64,000 nucleotides of DNA from Sabethes cyaneus (Eukaryota; Arthropoda; Insecta; Diptera; Culicidae), in the NCBI RefSeq assembly GCF_943734655.1, contig NC_071355.1:24620768-24684767 (forward strand), read 5' to 3'. The notes below the pieces were generated by a model, which worked only from the letters and a program-made list of their open reading frames with translations, had not been told where the DNA came from and made no database searches. Shown here in pieces: positions 1 through 11,409 of this stretch. The position numbers and the translations under genes are program-made. Every line of letters starts with the position of its first letter. The first letter of the stretch is position 1.

Positions 1-640
1 GTAAACTTGACGTGCTAAATTTTTTTGAGTGTAATACCTAATGAAAAAACTACAAGGTATACAGCCCTAAGGGTTGTACGAATGGGTGACGTAGGACTAT
101 ATCAGATCATTAGATCAAAGACTTATGTAAACTGCATTGCTGGTATATGTATGTTTAAAAGAATCTGTGAGTGCCATTGCTTAAGTGAATGTTTAAAAGA
201 GAGCGAAATATTCAGATTCAATTCTTCATTGAATGCAATGGTAGCTTTGCAAATACATGGGTTCATAAGTACAACGCCTGCAACCATTGAGTCATAGAAG
301 ATCTCTTTTGAAAATCACTTGTGTGTATCATATAGGTTGAAATAGTAATGAATGACCACCCCCCGCATTATTGTATTAAATATGATTATGCGTAGCTTGA
401 CATGTTTTAATAATCTTACTTTTACTCGCTTGTGGCCTTTAAAAGGGTCTTTGGTTACAAATAACATTAAAGCCAAAGCACGTTCATCGCAAGTATGACG
501 TGCCAAAAGGTTTTACTAGTTTACTTTTACACTTTAGCGCTTGTAATATAGCAGAAAATATGGCATATACGCAAAAATGTCTGTTTTATTTGTATGAGAC
601 TCCTTATCCTCCTACTACAAGGGTGCGGGGTCTCAAAAAA
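1..640. other. AT-rich sequence without a recognisable gene
   Basis: No coding region, RNA gene or repeat array is supported here. A short stretch at 84-99 (GTGACGTAGGACTA) resembles, in reverse orientation, the GACGTAGTCCTACGTCA end motif of the repeat family seen at 1086-1102, 11420 and 37570, so a decayed fragment of that family may begin here. Short open frames in this stretch have no family features. Confidence 0.5.
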
Positions 641-644
641 TCAT

Positions 645-1107
645 AAAATAAATTCATGCCTCCAAAAAAACCCCACAGGCCTAATTTGGTTCCTTTTGAT
701 TGATTAGTTCTCGAGTTATAAGGAAATTTGTATGGGAGCCCCCCCTCCTAAAGAGGGGAGGGGTCCTAATTCATCATAGAAAAAATTCTTGCCTTCTGAA
801 ACCCCCACATGCAGAATTTTGTTCCATTTGCTTGATTAGTTCTCGAGTTAAGAGGAAATTTGTGTTTCATTTGTATAGGAGCCCCCCCCCTCTTACGCCG
901 TCCATAAAATTGCTCTCTCTCTCCCTCCATAAAATTGCTGATCATTTTATCTTTCCAACGACATATAAATTGTTCAGTTTCGTTCAGTAGTTTAGTAGTT
1001 ATTAGCATTTGAAATCTATCATTCTAACGTTACACTTATATTTTCGTTTTCACAAAGTGCTACCCAGTCCCAGATAGTAAACAAAGACGTAGTCCTACGT
1101 CAAAAGC
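645..1107 (-). repeat. Dispersed ~142-bp repeat family, reverse copy with its end
   Basis: Two reverse-orientation units are visible, each carrying the complement of CTCGAGAACTAATCAAGCAA and a G-rich run (seen here as runs of C at 738-746 and 881-891). They match the forward units at 11640-12960. The block ends with a non-unit segment closing on GACGTAGTCCTACGTCA at 1086-1102, a partly palindromic end shared with 11420 and 37570. Seen directly: homology, orientation and shared end. Inferred: a mobile repeat of mosquitoes. No coding capacity is apparent. Confidence 0.8.
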
Positions 1108-1242
1108 ACACCCGGCGGTGATTTTAATCGGAGACTTGCAGTGCGAACGTCAGCAACACTGCATTGCTATCACACTGACCCAGCAGATATGTGATGCGTA
1201 TACGGGGAGTGATAGAATTGGAGAATACACTCAAGTCGCTTT

Positions 1243-1815
1243 TTACGCGAACGATACGTCCCGAGTGAAAAAACTGCGTAAATTCCGAAATTCGCGTAAA
1301 AAAACTACGTAAATTCCGAAATTCGCGTAAAAAAACCGCGTAAATTCCGAAAATCGCGTAAAAAACCGCGTAAATTCCGAAATTCGCGTAAAAAAGCGCA
1401 TAAATTCCAAAATTCGCGTAAAAAAACAAAATTTCGCATAAAAAAAACTTTGTGGATTCAACACTACGCGAAAAAATAGACGTTTTGAGCTCATCCGCGT
1501 AAATTCGCAAAATCGCGTAAAAAAACCGCGTAAAATTCCGAAATTCGCGTGAATTCCGAAAATCACGTAAAAAAACCGCGTAAATTCCAAATATTGTTTA
1601 AAAAACCGCGTAAATTCCGAAAATCGCGTAAAAAACCGCGTAAATTCCAAAAATCGTTTAGAAAAAACCGCGTAAATTTGGAAAATCGCGTAAAAAACCG
1701 CGTAAATTTCAAAATTTGCATGAAAAAAACCGCGTAAATTCCGAAATTCGCGTAAAAAAACGCCTAAATTCCGAAATTTGCGTAAAAATAGTCGCGTAAA
1801 AAACCGCGTAAAAAA
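1243..1815. repeat. CG-containing minisatellite, ~32-bp units
   Basis: Tandem copies of a unit alternating CGCGTAAAAAAACCG with CGTAAATTCCGAAATT run for about 570 bp, with internal variation such as ATAGACGTTTTGAGC near 1475. Open frames on both strands are artefacts of the repeat. The density of CGCG is striking in an otherwise AT-rich neighbourhood. Confidence 0.9.
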
Positions 1816-1875
1816 CGACTTCAGCGTATAACAAAATTAGTAAGATTAGTTTAATTAGACCACCTAAATAATACA

Positions 1876-1955
1876 AGGGGTGACAGTAGTTTAGTTAGTA
1901 AAACATTCGAGTACCAACCGAAAAACCGCAGGTACGAACCCCACCTGCCATTGCC
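1876..1955 (+). repeat. Possible tRNA-like SINE head
   Basis: TAGTTTAGTTAGTAAAAC resembles a polymerase III A box, and GGTACGAACCC about 30 bp downstream resembles a B box inside a foldable T-arm (GCAGG...CCTGC). No body or poly(A) tail could be delimited, so this is either a decayed SINE head or chance. It is not a functional tRNA gene: no acceptor stem is apparent. Confidence 0.3.
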
Positions 1956-4900
1956 CCGATATATTTTTAGTCAATATCGAAATTTGCAGTTCCATTCTTC
2001 GCATCAGACAACTCCCTATTTTTTCAAAATAGTTTACGTCATGACCGCGTAGAGTCTAAGACCTCTAAAACTCTGATGATTTTTTACAAATAAAATAAAA
2101 TGAAATAACCAGAAAGAAAAATCTCTATCTTCTTTTGTTTCACTGTTTGACCGTGCAATTTCTTAATGTTGTCTTGACTGCTTTTTCATTCTGTTGTCTT
2201 ATTTTTGTTCTTTGTATTGACTTTATGTTTATTTTTCTGTTTTAATGTTTTTTTTGCTATTTGATTTTTCCGTCGTATTGTTTATCTTTCTTTTGTTTTC
2301 CTTATTACCTGTTTATGCTTACTACTGGTAATTTATTCACCTTTTTTGGCTTTCTTGGTCTACTTTCTAACTTTATAGCACTTGCTTCTTTTTCTGATTA
2401 AGTGATAACTTAATCAAAAAACTACAAAAATCTATATTATGTTATGATGACAACACCGCGAGGCCGTTGCATATTGATTTCTATCCTGTGTCCTTTTGTA
2501 CGGCAAGTTTTGGGGTAAATTTGTTGGACAATATTTTTTCCGAAATTCAATTACGCTTTCGTCGATGCTATCTGGTCCGACTGTGAATCAGAGTTTTCGA
2601 ATTCCTGAAAGGATCCTGGCGTAACTTTTCGCGCCAGCGGGCGATGGCAGCCGAATGTGTACACATCGCCCGGATTATCGTATTGTATCGTATCGTATCG
2701 TATCGTAAGGCAACAGCAGCACTTCATGGTCACGTACGTTCGCTGCGCTCCCTTCGTAGAGGTAGTCGGATGATTCGGTGTTTTGTCACATCTCTTCCAT
2801 ATATTTTCTTTCCGGCCAGAGGATGTCCTTTTTTCCTGGGTTTCCCGCGGGCACTACATCGTTTTGATTCGCTTTCGCCCTCTGAATGGAAGCATTTTTT
2901 CCCTGCGTCTGAGCAGCAGCAGCAGCAGTAGCAACAACATATCAGATCCGTTATTTTCAATAGCAGAGTTTTTGCACGTTTCATAGTTTGGGAAACATTG
3001 TCAAAACTGTTAGCATTCGGACGGAGAGCGCCCCCGGGGGTGTCGCTGGATCCACCAGCCAACCAGCCAGCTAGTGATGGGCAAGCGAAAAACTTTTGAA
3101 ACTTGTTATGATCACTTGCGGATCGTGCTAAAGTTTTTATGTGCTATCTATTATCGAAACTAGGGTAGGGGTAAGGACTGCCGAGGCGGAGTGGGAAATA
3201 ATGCGAAACGTTCAGCGAATATAATTTGATGTTCATTTTTTATCGCTTTATGATGCCCGATGGCCGTGGAAGTTTCGTTGGACTGGACCAGCAGCTTGAG
3301 AATATGTTCGTGGTGTTCGCGTGCCGGCAAACGCGGTTTATAAAAATTTAATAATTAATAAATTTCTTTTCATTTACGAGCGATCGGAATCAAGCTTTTA
3401 CGGTTTAATTCATTTTATGGCTTGGTGGTTTTGATGTACCTGAATTTGCAAATGGGAATCGAGTAATTTCCTGCAGGATTATGGTGATTTTAATACGGCC
3501 AATAATATATTACAAGTTTTATTAGTAGGTTGTTTCACAACTGTGTTGAGACAATCATCATTACGTTTTAATTTCTCTAGACATGATTGATTTTTTTGCA
3601 AAATTTGTTAGCCGTAGAAAGTCAAACATCGGTTTTCTTCCTGGGCCTGCGATAAGCAGCACGCTTGACCCAGCAGGACACGAGCTCAATTTCGTTCGTT
3701 CCGAAATCCCCTAATAAAATTTTACGCCTGTACTTTACGAGACGAGAAAGATTTGCTTCAAAGAAGGAGGTATCCGAGACGGATAAATTAGGGCAATCAG
3801 GCAGGCATTATTTCCGTTGCCACGCAATGGATCACAGCCTTGACCGTCGTCGTCGTCGGACGGCGGTGGGTTAACTTTATAACTCCGGATAGTCCGGTTT
3901 AATTTAAAAGCCAATCATGTTAAAGAACGATCGGTTAGGGGCGGTTGGTTGAATAGAGGCACAATAAAACCAAAATATATCTTGATAGGGTAAATGTTTG
4001 CACTATTTATTGCGCTAAGGAAAGGTACTGTTTTTTCCTTTGTTGGACTATTCGGTTAAGAAGTTTTACCCGAAAACGTGATTGCTTTCAGTATGAATAA
4101 TACTTAAGTTTAGCTTATTAAAACTAGCAGATATTTTGGTCACCAGGAAATGTAACCACATTTTAGTTCATAATGTAAATGTAAATGTAAACTGCATTTT
4201 AGTTGAAAAATTATGTCCAGCTTTGATGCATGGTTAAAATGAGCGAAAGTTAACATAACTCACGATGTAATATAGTTCTTCGGACATTTTCTCTGCAGAT
4301 TGTATGAGATACCCTTGGCTAAAGGTATAAGAATGCAAGTAGTAGAGTTTCAGTGAATATTTCGTTATTTGTTTTCTCGCTTGAATGGGAAATCCATGTA
4401 GTGCAGGTTTGTAATTGAATTGGAAAATTTATTTCATTCGATTCATTTCCAAAGTTGGAGCTAAAACTTTACGCAGTACTTCTAGCGTACAAAAGTTTGC
4501 TCAAAGGCAGTGGTTGGTGGACGTCATTCTGTATAAAGCAACGGTTCAGAGAATATTTTCGCAGAAAAAATAAGCTGTTCTGAAAGTAATTAGTAATTAC
4601 TGTTCTGATTTAATCTTCGTATTGTTTCCAACTTCAACTATTCGAAAGAAAAGTGGCAGTGACGGAATGCAAATTAAAAATGAGCTACAATTTACATGAA
4701 CAGAAACTGAATTCACCGTCAATCTTATCTTCCTGGTGAAGTAACTTGTAGTTTTATTTCACTTTCAGAATGTGTTTCAAAAGTAAATCAACTTATGCTT
4801 TTTGCAAAAAAAAACCCCACTTTCTTTACACTGAAAAAAAGCTTTTAATTTGCTTCAGGAACACGGCTGTAACTTTATCATTTTAACGCAATGTTGTACG

Positions 4901-5107
4901 TGAACTGAATGAACTTACATAATTATCGGTTCGGTTTAGAGTGCAAATTCTATCATTGCTCTTTGAGTGTTTTTTGAGGAAAAATACATAAGTCTCATTT
5001 TATTAATTTTCTTTTGATCATTAATGTGACTGGTAAAATCTAATTACATTTGTCAAACTCAATCCGTTTAAAATAAATTACTCGAAGGCGACCGCAGCTT
5101 CTGATCA

Positions 5108-5109
<2 letters not shown>
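1956..5109. other. Unique sequence, no gene identified
   Basis: The left part (2080-2400) is strongly T-rich and may be decayed satellite. A CGTAT pentanucleotide repeat lies at 2679-2707 and a short CAG run at 2908-2926. 2560-3060 and 3180-3860 have higher GC and look like ordinary single-copy intergenic or intronic DNA. No splice-delimited exon with recognisable protein sequence was found. Confidence 0.5.

Positions 5110-5163
<54 letters not shown>
5110..5163. repeat. (CT)n microsatellite
   Basis: An uninterrupted CT dinucleotide run of about 26 copies. Confidence 0.97.
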
Positions 5164-5706
5164 TTTTCTTCTTTATCTAATATTCTGCTCTGAATTCTCC
5201 TTTCATGTGTAGTTTTAACTTATTTTCCTTTTTCCCGGTATTTCCTATTTCTCTGTTCCTTTTTTCTATTTTTCTTTCCGTTTTTCGCCCTTTTACTTCG
5301 TTCCGTGTTATGTCTTTTTTCTTCAGTTTTTCCTTGCTTTCTGCACCGCTTTTTCCTGTCTCGTTCTTTGATAATTACAGTCCCGTCGACATTTTTCATT
5401 TTTTCGGTTCCTAGTCCCTATCGACGGTCGGCTCCTTTCCATCGCATTTTTCGTTTTCATCTGTTCCGTTCTCCCTCTTATTATGTCCTAATTATATTTT
5501 AATTTTATTGCGCTTGTCCTAATGTCCTAATTATATTTGATTTTTATTGTGCTTGTCTTCCGTTTTCTGTCATTTTTTTTGCTTTTCTGTCCCGTTGTAC
5601 TTCTTATTCTGTATTCGTTTCTCTATCTTTATGCTCCCGTGTTAAATTCTTTTGATCTACTTCTTTTCTATTCCGTTATTCCACCTTTTTGTTATTTTTT
5701 GAAAAT
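5164..5706. other. Pyrimidine-rich, A-poor tract
   Basis: About 540 bp dominated by T and C on the plus strand, joining the CT microsatellite to the AAAACAG array. Motifs such as TTTTTCTGT and TTTTCTGTC look like decayed reverse-complement relatives of the neighbouring array. The hydrophobic short frames follow from T-richness and are not taken as genes. Confidence 0.6.
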
Positions 5707-5708
5707 AA

Positions 5709-5851
5709 CAGAAAGCAGAAAACAGAAAACAGAAAACAGAAAACAGAAAACAGAAAACAGAAAACAGAAAACAGAAAACAGAAAACAGAAAACAGAAAAC
5801 AGAAAACAGAAAACAGAAAACAGAAAACAGAAAAGAGAAAACAGAAATCAG
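5709..5851. repeat. (AAAACAG)n heptanucleotide array
   Basis: About 20 near-perfect copies of AAAACAG, passing into AAAATCAG-type units at the right edge just before the 389-bp inverted-repeat element. Because 7 x 3 = 21, each frame lacks stops and yields an artefactual repeating peptide. The same repeat, in the same orientation and order, recurs at 43257-44362. Confidence 0.97.
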
Positions 5852-5862
5852 AAAATCAGATA

Positions 5863-6251
5863 AGGCCATTGCAAATCATATTTAAAGTTTTTGTCACCCC
5901 CCCCCCCCTTGGAAATTGGCTTGAAAAATCGGGCGGCAAAAAAATAATTTGTAGGATATATGTCAAATTTCTTTTTACAAAATCAATTGTCTGTGGGCTC
6001 TACAGTCTGAAAAACTCGAAAAATGAGTCTCCGAGCTGAATTAACGCTTCTAGCACGAAACAGAAATGGAAATTCGAACAATGGAATTTCCGAAAATCGT
6101 TCAAAAAAATTTTCTTTCGTTTTTGTCATTTTTCGTATTTTTTTGCATAGAAAATAATAACGAATATATTATAAGCAAGAATAGATTCGCCCCCCCTTCA
6201 GTGGCCGAACACCGGAAGGACAAAAACTTTATAAAATATTTGTAATGGCCT
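5863..6251. mobile_element. 389-bp MITE-like element, ~33-bp inverted ends, copy 1
   Basis: The left end AGGCCATTGCAAATCAT...AGTTTTTGTC (5863-5895) and the reverse complement of the right end (AGGCCATTACAAAT...AGTTTTTGTC, 6219-6251) match over about 33 bp. The flanks read AATCAGAT and AATCAGAA, compatible with an 8-bp target duplication. The target is itself an AAAATCAG repeat, so the duplication is not independent evidence. Partial copies lie at 21773 and 59969. No transposase is encoded. Confidence 0.8.
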
Positions 6252-6690
6252 AATCAGAAAATCAGAAAGTCAGAAAGTCAGAAAATCAGAAAATCAGAAA
6301 ATCTGAAAATCAAAAAAACAGAAAATCAGAGAATCAGAAAATCAGAAAATCTGAAAATCTGAAAATCTGAAAATCTGAAAATCTGAAAATCAGAAAATCA
6401 GAAAATAAGAAAATCAGAAAATCAGAAAATCAACAAATCAGAAAATCAGAAAATCAACAAATCAGAAAATCAGAAAATCTGAAAATCAAAAAAACAGAAA
6501 ATTAGAGAATCAGAAAATCAGAAAATCAGAAAATCAGAAAATCAGAAAATGAGAAAATCAGAAAATCAGAAAATCAGAAAATCAGAAAATCAGAATATCA
6601 GAAAATCAGAAAATTAGAAAATCAGAAAATCAGAAAATCTGAAAATCTGAAAATCTGAAAAACAGAAAACAGAAATTAGAAAATCAGAAT
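6252..6690. repeat. (AAAATCAG)n octanucleotide array
   Basis: Some 50 units of AAAATCAG with clustered variants (GAAAATCT runs near 6350 and 6640, AATCAACA near 6430, AAAATGAG near 6548). This is the second half of the array interrupted by the 389-bp element. Clustered variants point to local slippage or unequal exchange. Confidence 0.95.
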
Positions 6691-6694
6691 CCAG

Positions 6695-6775
6695 GACTGT
6701 GTACAGTGGAGAGGAATTCTAGATGCGGCAAGAACCACCTCGGCAGTAGAAGTAAGTAAGTATTAGCTCTACCTG
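6695..6775 (+). repeat. 3' end of a non-LTR retrotransposon
   Basis: TGTACAGTGGAGAGGAATTC followed by TAGATGCGGCAAGAACCACC and then AAGTAAGTAAGTA matches the segment at 31715-31806, which ends in a longer GTAA run. In the LINE family represented elsewhere in this window, TAAG/GTAA runs mark the 3' tail. Only the tail survives here. Confidence 0.6.
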
Positions 6776-9700
6776 CGTAATAAAGCTTCTCCAAGTCAAC
6801 AAGAAAAATTATAACTTGTTTTAGTTCCTGGTTGTAGGAACGAGAAAAGTAAAACAGAAGAATAATTTTCACTTACATATTGGCATATTAGCCAATTCTT
6901 CATTTATGGGCAGCGTTGCAATACACAGAAAAAAATAACCAGACGGTTGCTTGGTTACAGTGAATGAACCATTACCATGTGATAGAAAACAAAATTGAAC
7001 AAAGATCAATTTACAATTGAAATCCTTTTTCGGCGTTGCTCTTTCGGACAAAAGTAATCATTTATTTCGAAGTGGAAGTGGAAAATCAGCAAACCTTCAA
7101 CCGAGCAATAAATAATAGCGATACCTAATTCAATAGGAAGCATAATACTGCACCTTGTTAGTCTTTCCACCCAACACAATACCATAGCTATCCAATAGCA
7201 ATCCGTTAGCTAAGCTAAACATATCTGTAACAGCCCAACCACAATTCCGGTTGCGCTGCACAATTGCAGGACTCTCACCGCCGGGTGATCGGAAGACGAT
7301 GGTTACAAGGCCAATTGAAATTGTTTTCGATATCAAACCGCGTTACAAATAGTGCCCGGCACAGGGAGGCCGTGTCGGCAAACAAGCAACTCTTCTCCGG
7401 GAAATTCGAACCAAAGGAGTCGGTACAATTTCATTGGGGTTTCCTCGGTAAGTTCTAGTTTTCACCAACCAGTTCGCTTGCAGCACTTTGGTTCGGTTTT
7501 CGATGCACTAACTGCCTGCTACAGGTGTGTAGCTTGGAGGAGAAATTTTTTAGGACGTCTTTTTTTAATTTAATTTGTTAAATGAAGTAGATTGAATTGA
7601 AATTCGATTCGTTACTTTTTTGAATAATTCATCATTTTTGAACCGGACCTCGCCTGCCGCTGACCCTGTTCGGAAACAATCCATTTTGTTACTTCTAGGC
7701 GGTTACTGTATGCATTGCGCCGAATGCTGCTTCCGTGCCGTCCGTGGGCCAAGACGAATGGGTTTGTGCGGTCGCATGACGGCACTGGAGGAGTTAGTAC
7801 GGGAGCGACCGAAATCCCAAAATGGATTGCCCGAGGAAATAGGTCATATTACCAATAAAGATAACTCAATTAATCTTTAAAAATATAGCTTTTTTGGTGA
7901 GAAAGTGCCGCTGGGCAGGCAGCCACCACCACCGCCGAAAACTATTGCGGTTTCGGTGCAAGCAGAGAGTAAGCAGTGCTGCGGTGGTCAACATTAATTT
8001 TCGGGTCGGTCAGCCCCGTCACTAGTGGCTACATAAGACCGGGGTGCAAAGTGATTTATCTAGGATCGAGATACCATTTATTTTTTGCTGTCTTCCGGCG
8101 CGGGCGGTGGTGGCAACGACTGTACACTAAGCAATTTTTCTTCTTTGTTTTGGTTTCAGGTAAATTAAAGGAAACGACCCCAAGAGTTGCAAGGATGGGA
8201 GAAAACGGTGGGATTACTGGTATGTAGTTCTATGTTTCAGCGAGTATTCCAATGGATTTCAGGTGTTCATCTTTGACTGTGTTGCTGGATTTAAAATCAT
8301 TGTTTGATTAAATTAAATTTGTTCTTGTTCCTCGCACTTAATCCCCTTTCACCATTTCTACTCTGGTAGAAAAAGAAATCGAAGCAATTTTCATCATATC
8401 AGCAATTTACTTGCTTTAAACAAAATAAGCGGGCGCTGCAAGAACATAAAAAGATTCAAAACAAATTATCCCAAAGCTATTTTCGGCAGCAAAAGTTCCC
8501 CCACATCTGTGCGACACGTTACACACTTGCAAAACAATTCGCCCATCCGGAAACAATCATAAACATGATATTTTACCACCTTTTCTGACAGCGGCGCCGC
8601 CCGGTTTGTTCGAAAGAGGGTGAAGTGATTTAAATCGCACTCAAACCAACCGGCTGTTGGCTGACGAAGCGGAGCTTCTAAGCGGCAGCCCCAACGCCCG
8701 ATGAATTCCGAAAATTGTTTGGAGAATAACCAACCCGGAAAGAAGCGGTTAACTCACTCACCCTTCAGGCTAAACCAAAACAATTTGCAGGCCCTCCTCA
8801 CTGAAGCTCTAGCTCTGTTGCTCCTCGGGCACGGAACAACCTCGGTAATCTCCGCGGCCTTCGGTCTCCGCACAGCCCCGTGGCTCCAGCCAGAAAACCC
8901 GTCAGAGCTTTGACTTTCGCTGACGATGATGATAATAATGATAAATGCCACCATAAACCGGCTGAATTTATGGTATTTATTCCAACTGGGACATTTTCGC
9001 TCCCCATTTTCCCACTCGGCGCCGCTTCCAGCCACAACATCATCACCGGGGAAGAGTGCAGCCACGCGTTCGGTTCTAATTGATTGTTAAGATTTTTACT
9101 CCCAGCACAGGGAAATTGGTCCGAGCCTGCGGGAACGACCTTCAAACGAGCTGACTAGAGATGAGTAGAGTTCGAGATGGTATCGGGATGATGAATTTGC
9201 TTTCCGTTCGCTTAACGAGAATGCTAAGTTAATTAATTAAAAAATAATCAGTGTGTGCGACTGATCTCGCAACTGGCTCAGTCAGGCAGCATGAATGATG
9301 GATTTGCTGGCTGCTCGCCGAAGGCGAAAACAATGGCAGGATTTAACCCGCGAAGTGTGACGCGGATTAATCGCGCAGCATTTGTTTGCTATTTTATTGC
9401 GAAATGAAACGACAATAATGACAGTGACGATAATTTGGCGCTCCACCGAAATGGATAAGGAAAAATGAGATTGTACCGGAACATAAATCCAACTTTAAGC
9501 ATTTCAACTACCACGGGATACTGCTCGCACCTGACAAAGTCTCATTAGCGTTTTCCTTGAGCGGTTCGGAAACGTTTTCTTCACGGTACAAAAATAAGCC
9601 TGTACTAGATTTCTATTCCAACTGTTTCCGTTTCTTATCATCCGACACACGCTTCGCCGATAGCGGGCAACTTGCCGGGACCCCACGCGCAAATGATGCT

Positions 9701-10735
9701 AATTATCCCGCTTCTGTAGGCGATTATTTTCTCATTTCTGTTCGCTTCGCAGTGGCCTCGCACAATGCCACACCGTCGACACCCATTCTTTGGGTAGGTT
9801 AGGTAGGAGGTCGGTCGGTACGATGATAGAAATAAATCTAGCCAGACGGCGATTTTCCCGCATCTTCAGACGGAGCCATTCTCGGAGTCAATTGCCGACC
9901 TCGAAGTAATGGAAGATGGAATGACGCAAAAATAAATCTAGCACGTTCCAAGACTCACATTTCTTTCCTCCTCCTGCTGCTGGCTGGTGTGGTGCTCTCG
10001 TGGCACCGAGGAGGAGCGTATCCCCGGAGCAGGAAGCGAGCGCAAACGAGAACTGATGAAGCAATTTGCGTGTCTTCCACCGTCCCTGTATTGTCAGTTG
10101 TTATGGTACCGCCAGGAAGCCAAGTGTTCTCGAAAATCAGTCGAGTGCTGGTTGAGAAGAAACACACATCTTATCAGGTGCTACACTCTTTGCCGAGCTC
10201 AATTGGCACAGTCAAGTGGAAGCGAGCACATTCCGGAAAAAGAGGACTGAGTTTTACTTACCTATAATCCTCGCGTTCGGTCGTTTTCACCGGTGCTGCC
10301 ATGCCGGTGCGGTGTTACTAGCTAGGGTGGACTACGTTCAAATGAAACCATTTAATTAAACATACTACCGATGGGTTGGGGGAAAATACGAGTCAATTGA
10401 TTTTGACCCCTCACATGGGGCAGCTTACGGCAGGGCCTATCGAAGGCCACCAACGACTCAGGCAACGGCTCGGGCTTTGGTATGGTATCTCAAACATTGA
10501 CTCGGTTTGTCGATTGTACATCGAGCGCGCTAATTGGAAATTGATGAGGTAATTAGCTTCGACGAACAAATGAATTGAATTGATTGACGCTGCTGTTGCG
10601 AGGAGTTCTTTAGATAAGATTTTGCGCTTCAGTATCTCCTTAACAAGACTAAGTTTTTCATAATTATGTTGTTAGTGAGTTTATTGACAATATTAAACCA
10701 ATTTCACCTCTCTTTGTTTGAATTATGAATAGACC
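6776..10735. other. Unique sequence, no gene identified
   Basis: About 4 kb of mixed composition with no repeat array. Several 60-115-codon frames overlap on both strands, typical of the moderate-GC patches at 7250-8230, 8600-9150 and 9500-10260. None shows a domain, a consistent exon boundary pair or a recognisable protein. The segment could be intronic or regulatory DNA of a gene outside the window. Confidence 0.45.
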
Positions 10736-10739
10736 CCCG

Positions 10740-11160
10740 CACAAAGTGTACCCTATATAAGACGCTCATTAGACCGGTTATTCTAGAAGGGCATGAAACA
10801 TGAACAATACTCGAGGAAGACCTGCGAGTGGTCGGAGTTTTCGAAAGACGGGTGCAAGTGCGATGGACGATCTTCAGCGGCGTACAGAAGAACGGAGTGT
10901 GGAGGCGGAAAATCAACCACGAATTCGCACAGTTCCAGGGGAAACCCAGTAATTAAGAATTAGCAAGAGTTGGATGGATACAATGAACAGGCCATGGTGC
11001 TAAGAATGCCGCACAATCACCCTACGAAGATGGTAGTTGCTTCAAATCCGGGCGAGAACTGGCGGCGAGTACACGGTGTCCAAGGATTTGGACAACGGCA
11101 GCTCACAACTGAGTTAATGTGGCGAAATTCTGTACATCATGCTACATCTTAGGACGGAAA
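10740..11160 (+). pseudogene. Non-LTR retrotransposon fragment: C-terminal part of reverse transcriptase ORF
   Basis: Translation across frames gives recognisable blocks in family order: a TLIRPVILEGHET-like block (~10765-10800), VFERRV (~10835), FSGVQKNGVWRRKINHEFAQ (~10875-10935) and a PTKMV-like block (~11020). These are the usual C-terminal landmarks of the arthropod LINE family seen repeatedly in this window (RPVLLYGHET, FGGVQ, WRRR-NHEL). Several frameshifts and stops break it and no catalytic RT motif is present, so it is a 5'-truncated dead copy. Confidence 0.8.
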
Positions 11161-11289
11161 GCAAGCTAAATGAAATAAATATTTGCCGAAATTAAAAAAC
11201 ATATGGCATCTGGAGACTCCGATCAGGTTGATAACCTGATTTTAGTTTTTAAATCTAGATGTAACGAACTTATTAAACGAGCAAATCGT

Positions 11290-11400
11290 ATCATTTTGAC
11301 TTCTGAATTTTATAATTTTCAATTTTCAATTTTCAGTTTTTAATTTTCAACTTTCAGTTTTCTGATATTCAGGTTTTCTGATTTTCTGATTTCATTTGTT
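11290..11400. repeat. Decayed TTTTCTGA/TTTTCAAT simple repeat
   Basis: Degenerate units such as TTTTCAATTTTCAGTTTT and TTTTCTGATTTTCTGATTT are the reverse complement of the AAAATCAG and AAAATTG units at 43831-44525. A small decayed relative of the large array. Confidence 0.7.
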
Positions 11401-11409
11401 ATTTTGAAA

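Noticed and set aside
1118..1737. Overlapping 62-135-codon frames rich in KFRKSRKKPRKFQ or FTRFSEFTRFF
   Set aside because: Both strands of the CGCGTAAATTCCG minisatellite.
5205..5869. Phe/Leu/Ser-rich putative membrane proteins
   Set aside because: Composition effect of a pyrimidine-rich tract and the AAAACAG array; no start context or conservation signal.
7620..8227. Possible exons with Cys-rich sequence and nearby TTTCAG acceptor-like sites
   Set aside because: No consistent donor/acceptor pairs or recognisable protein; frames do not join.
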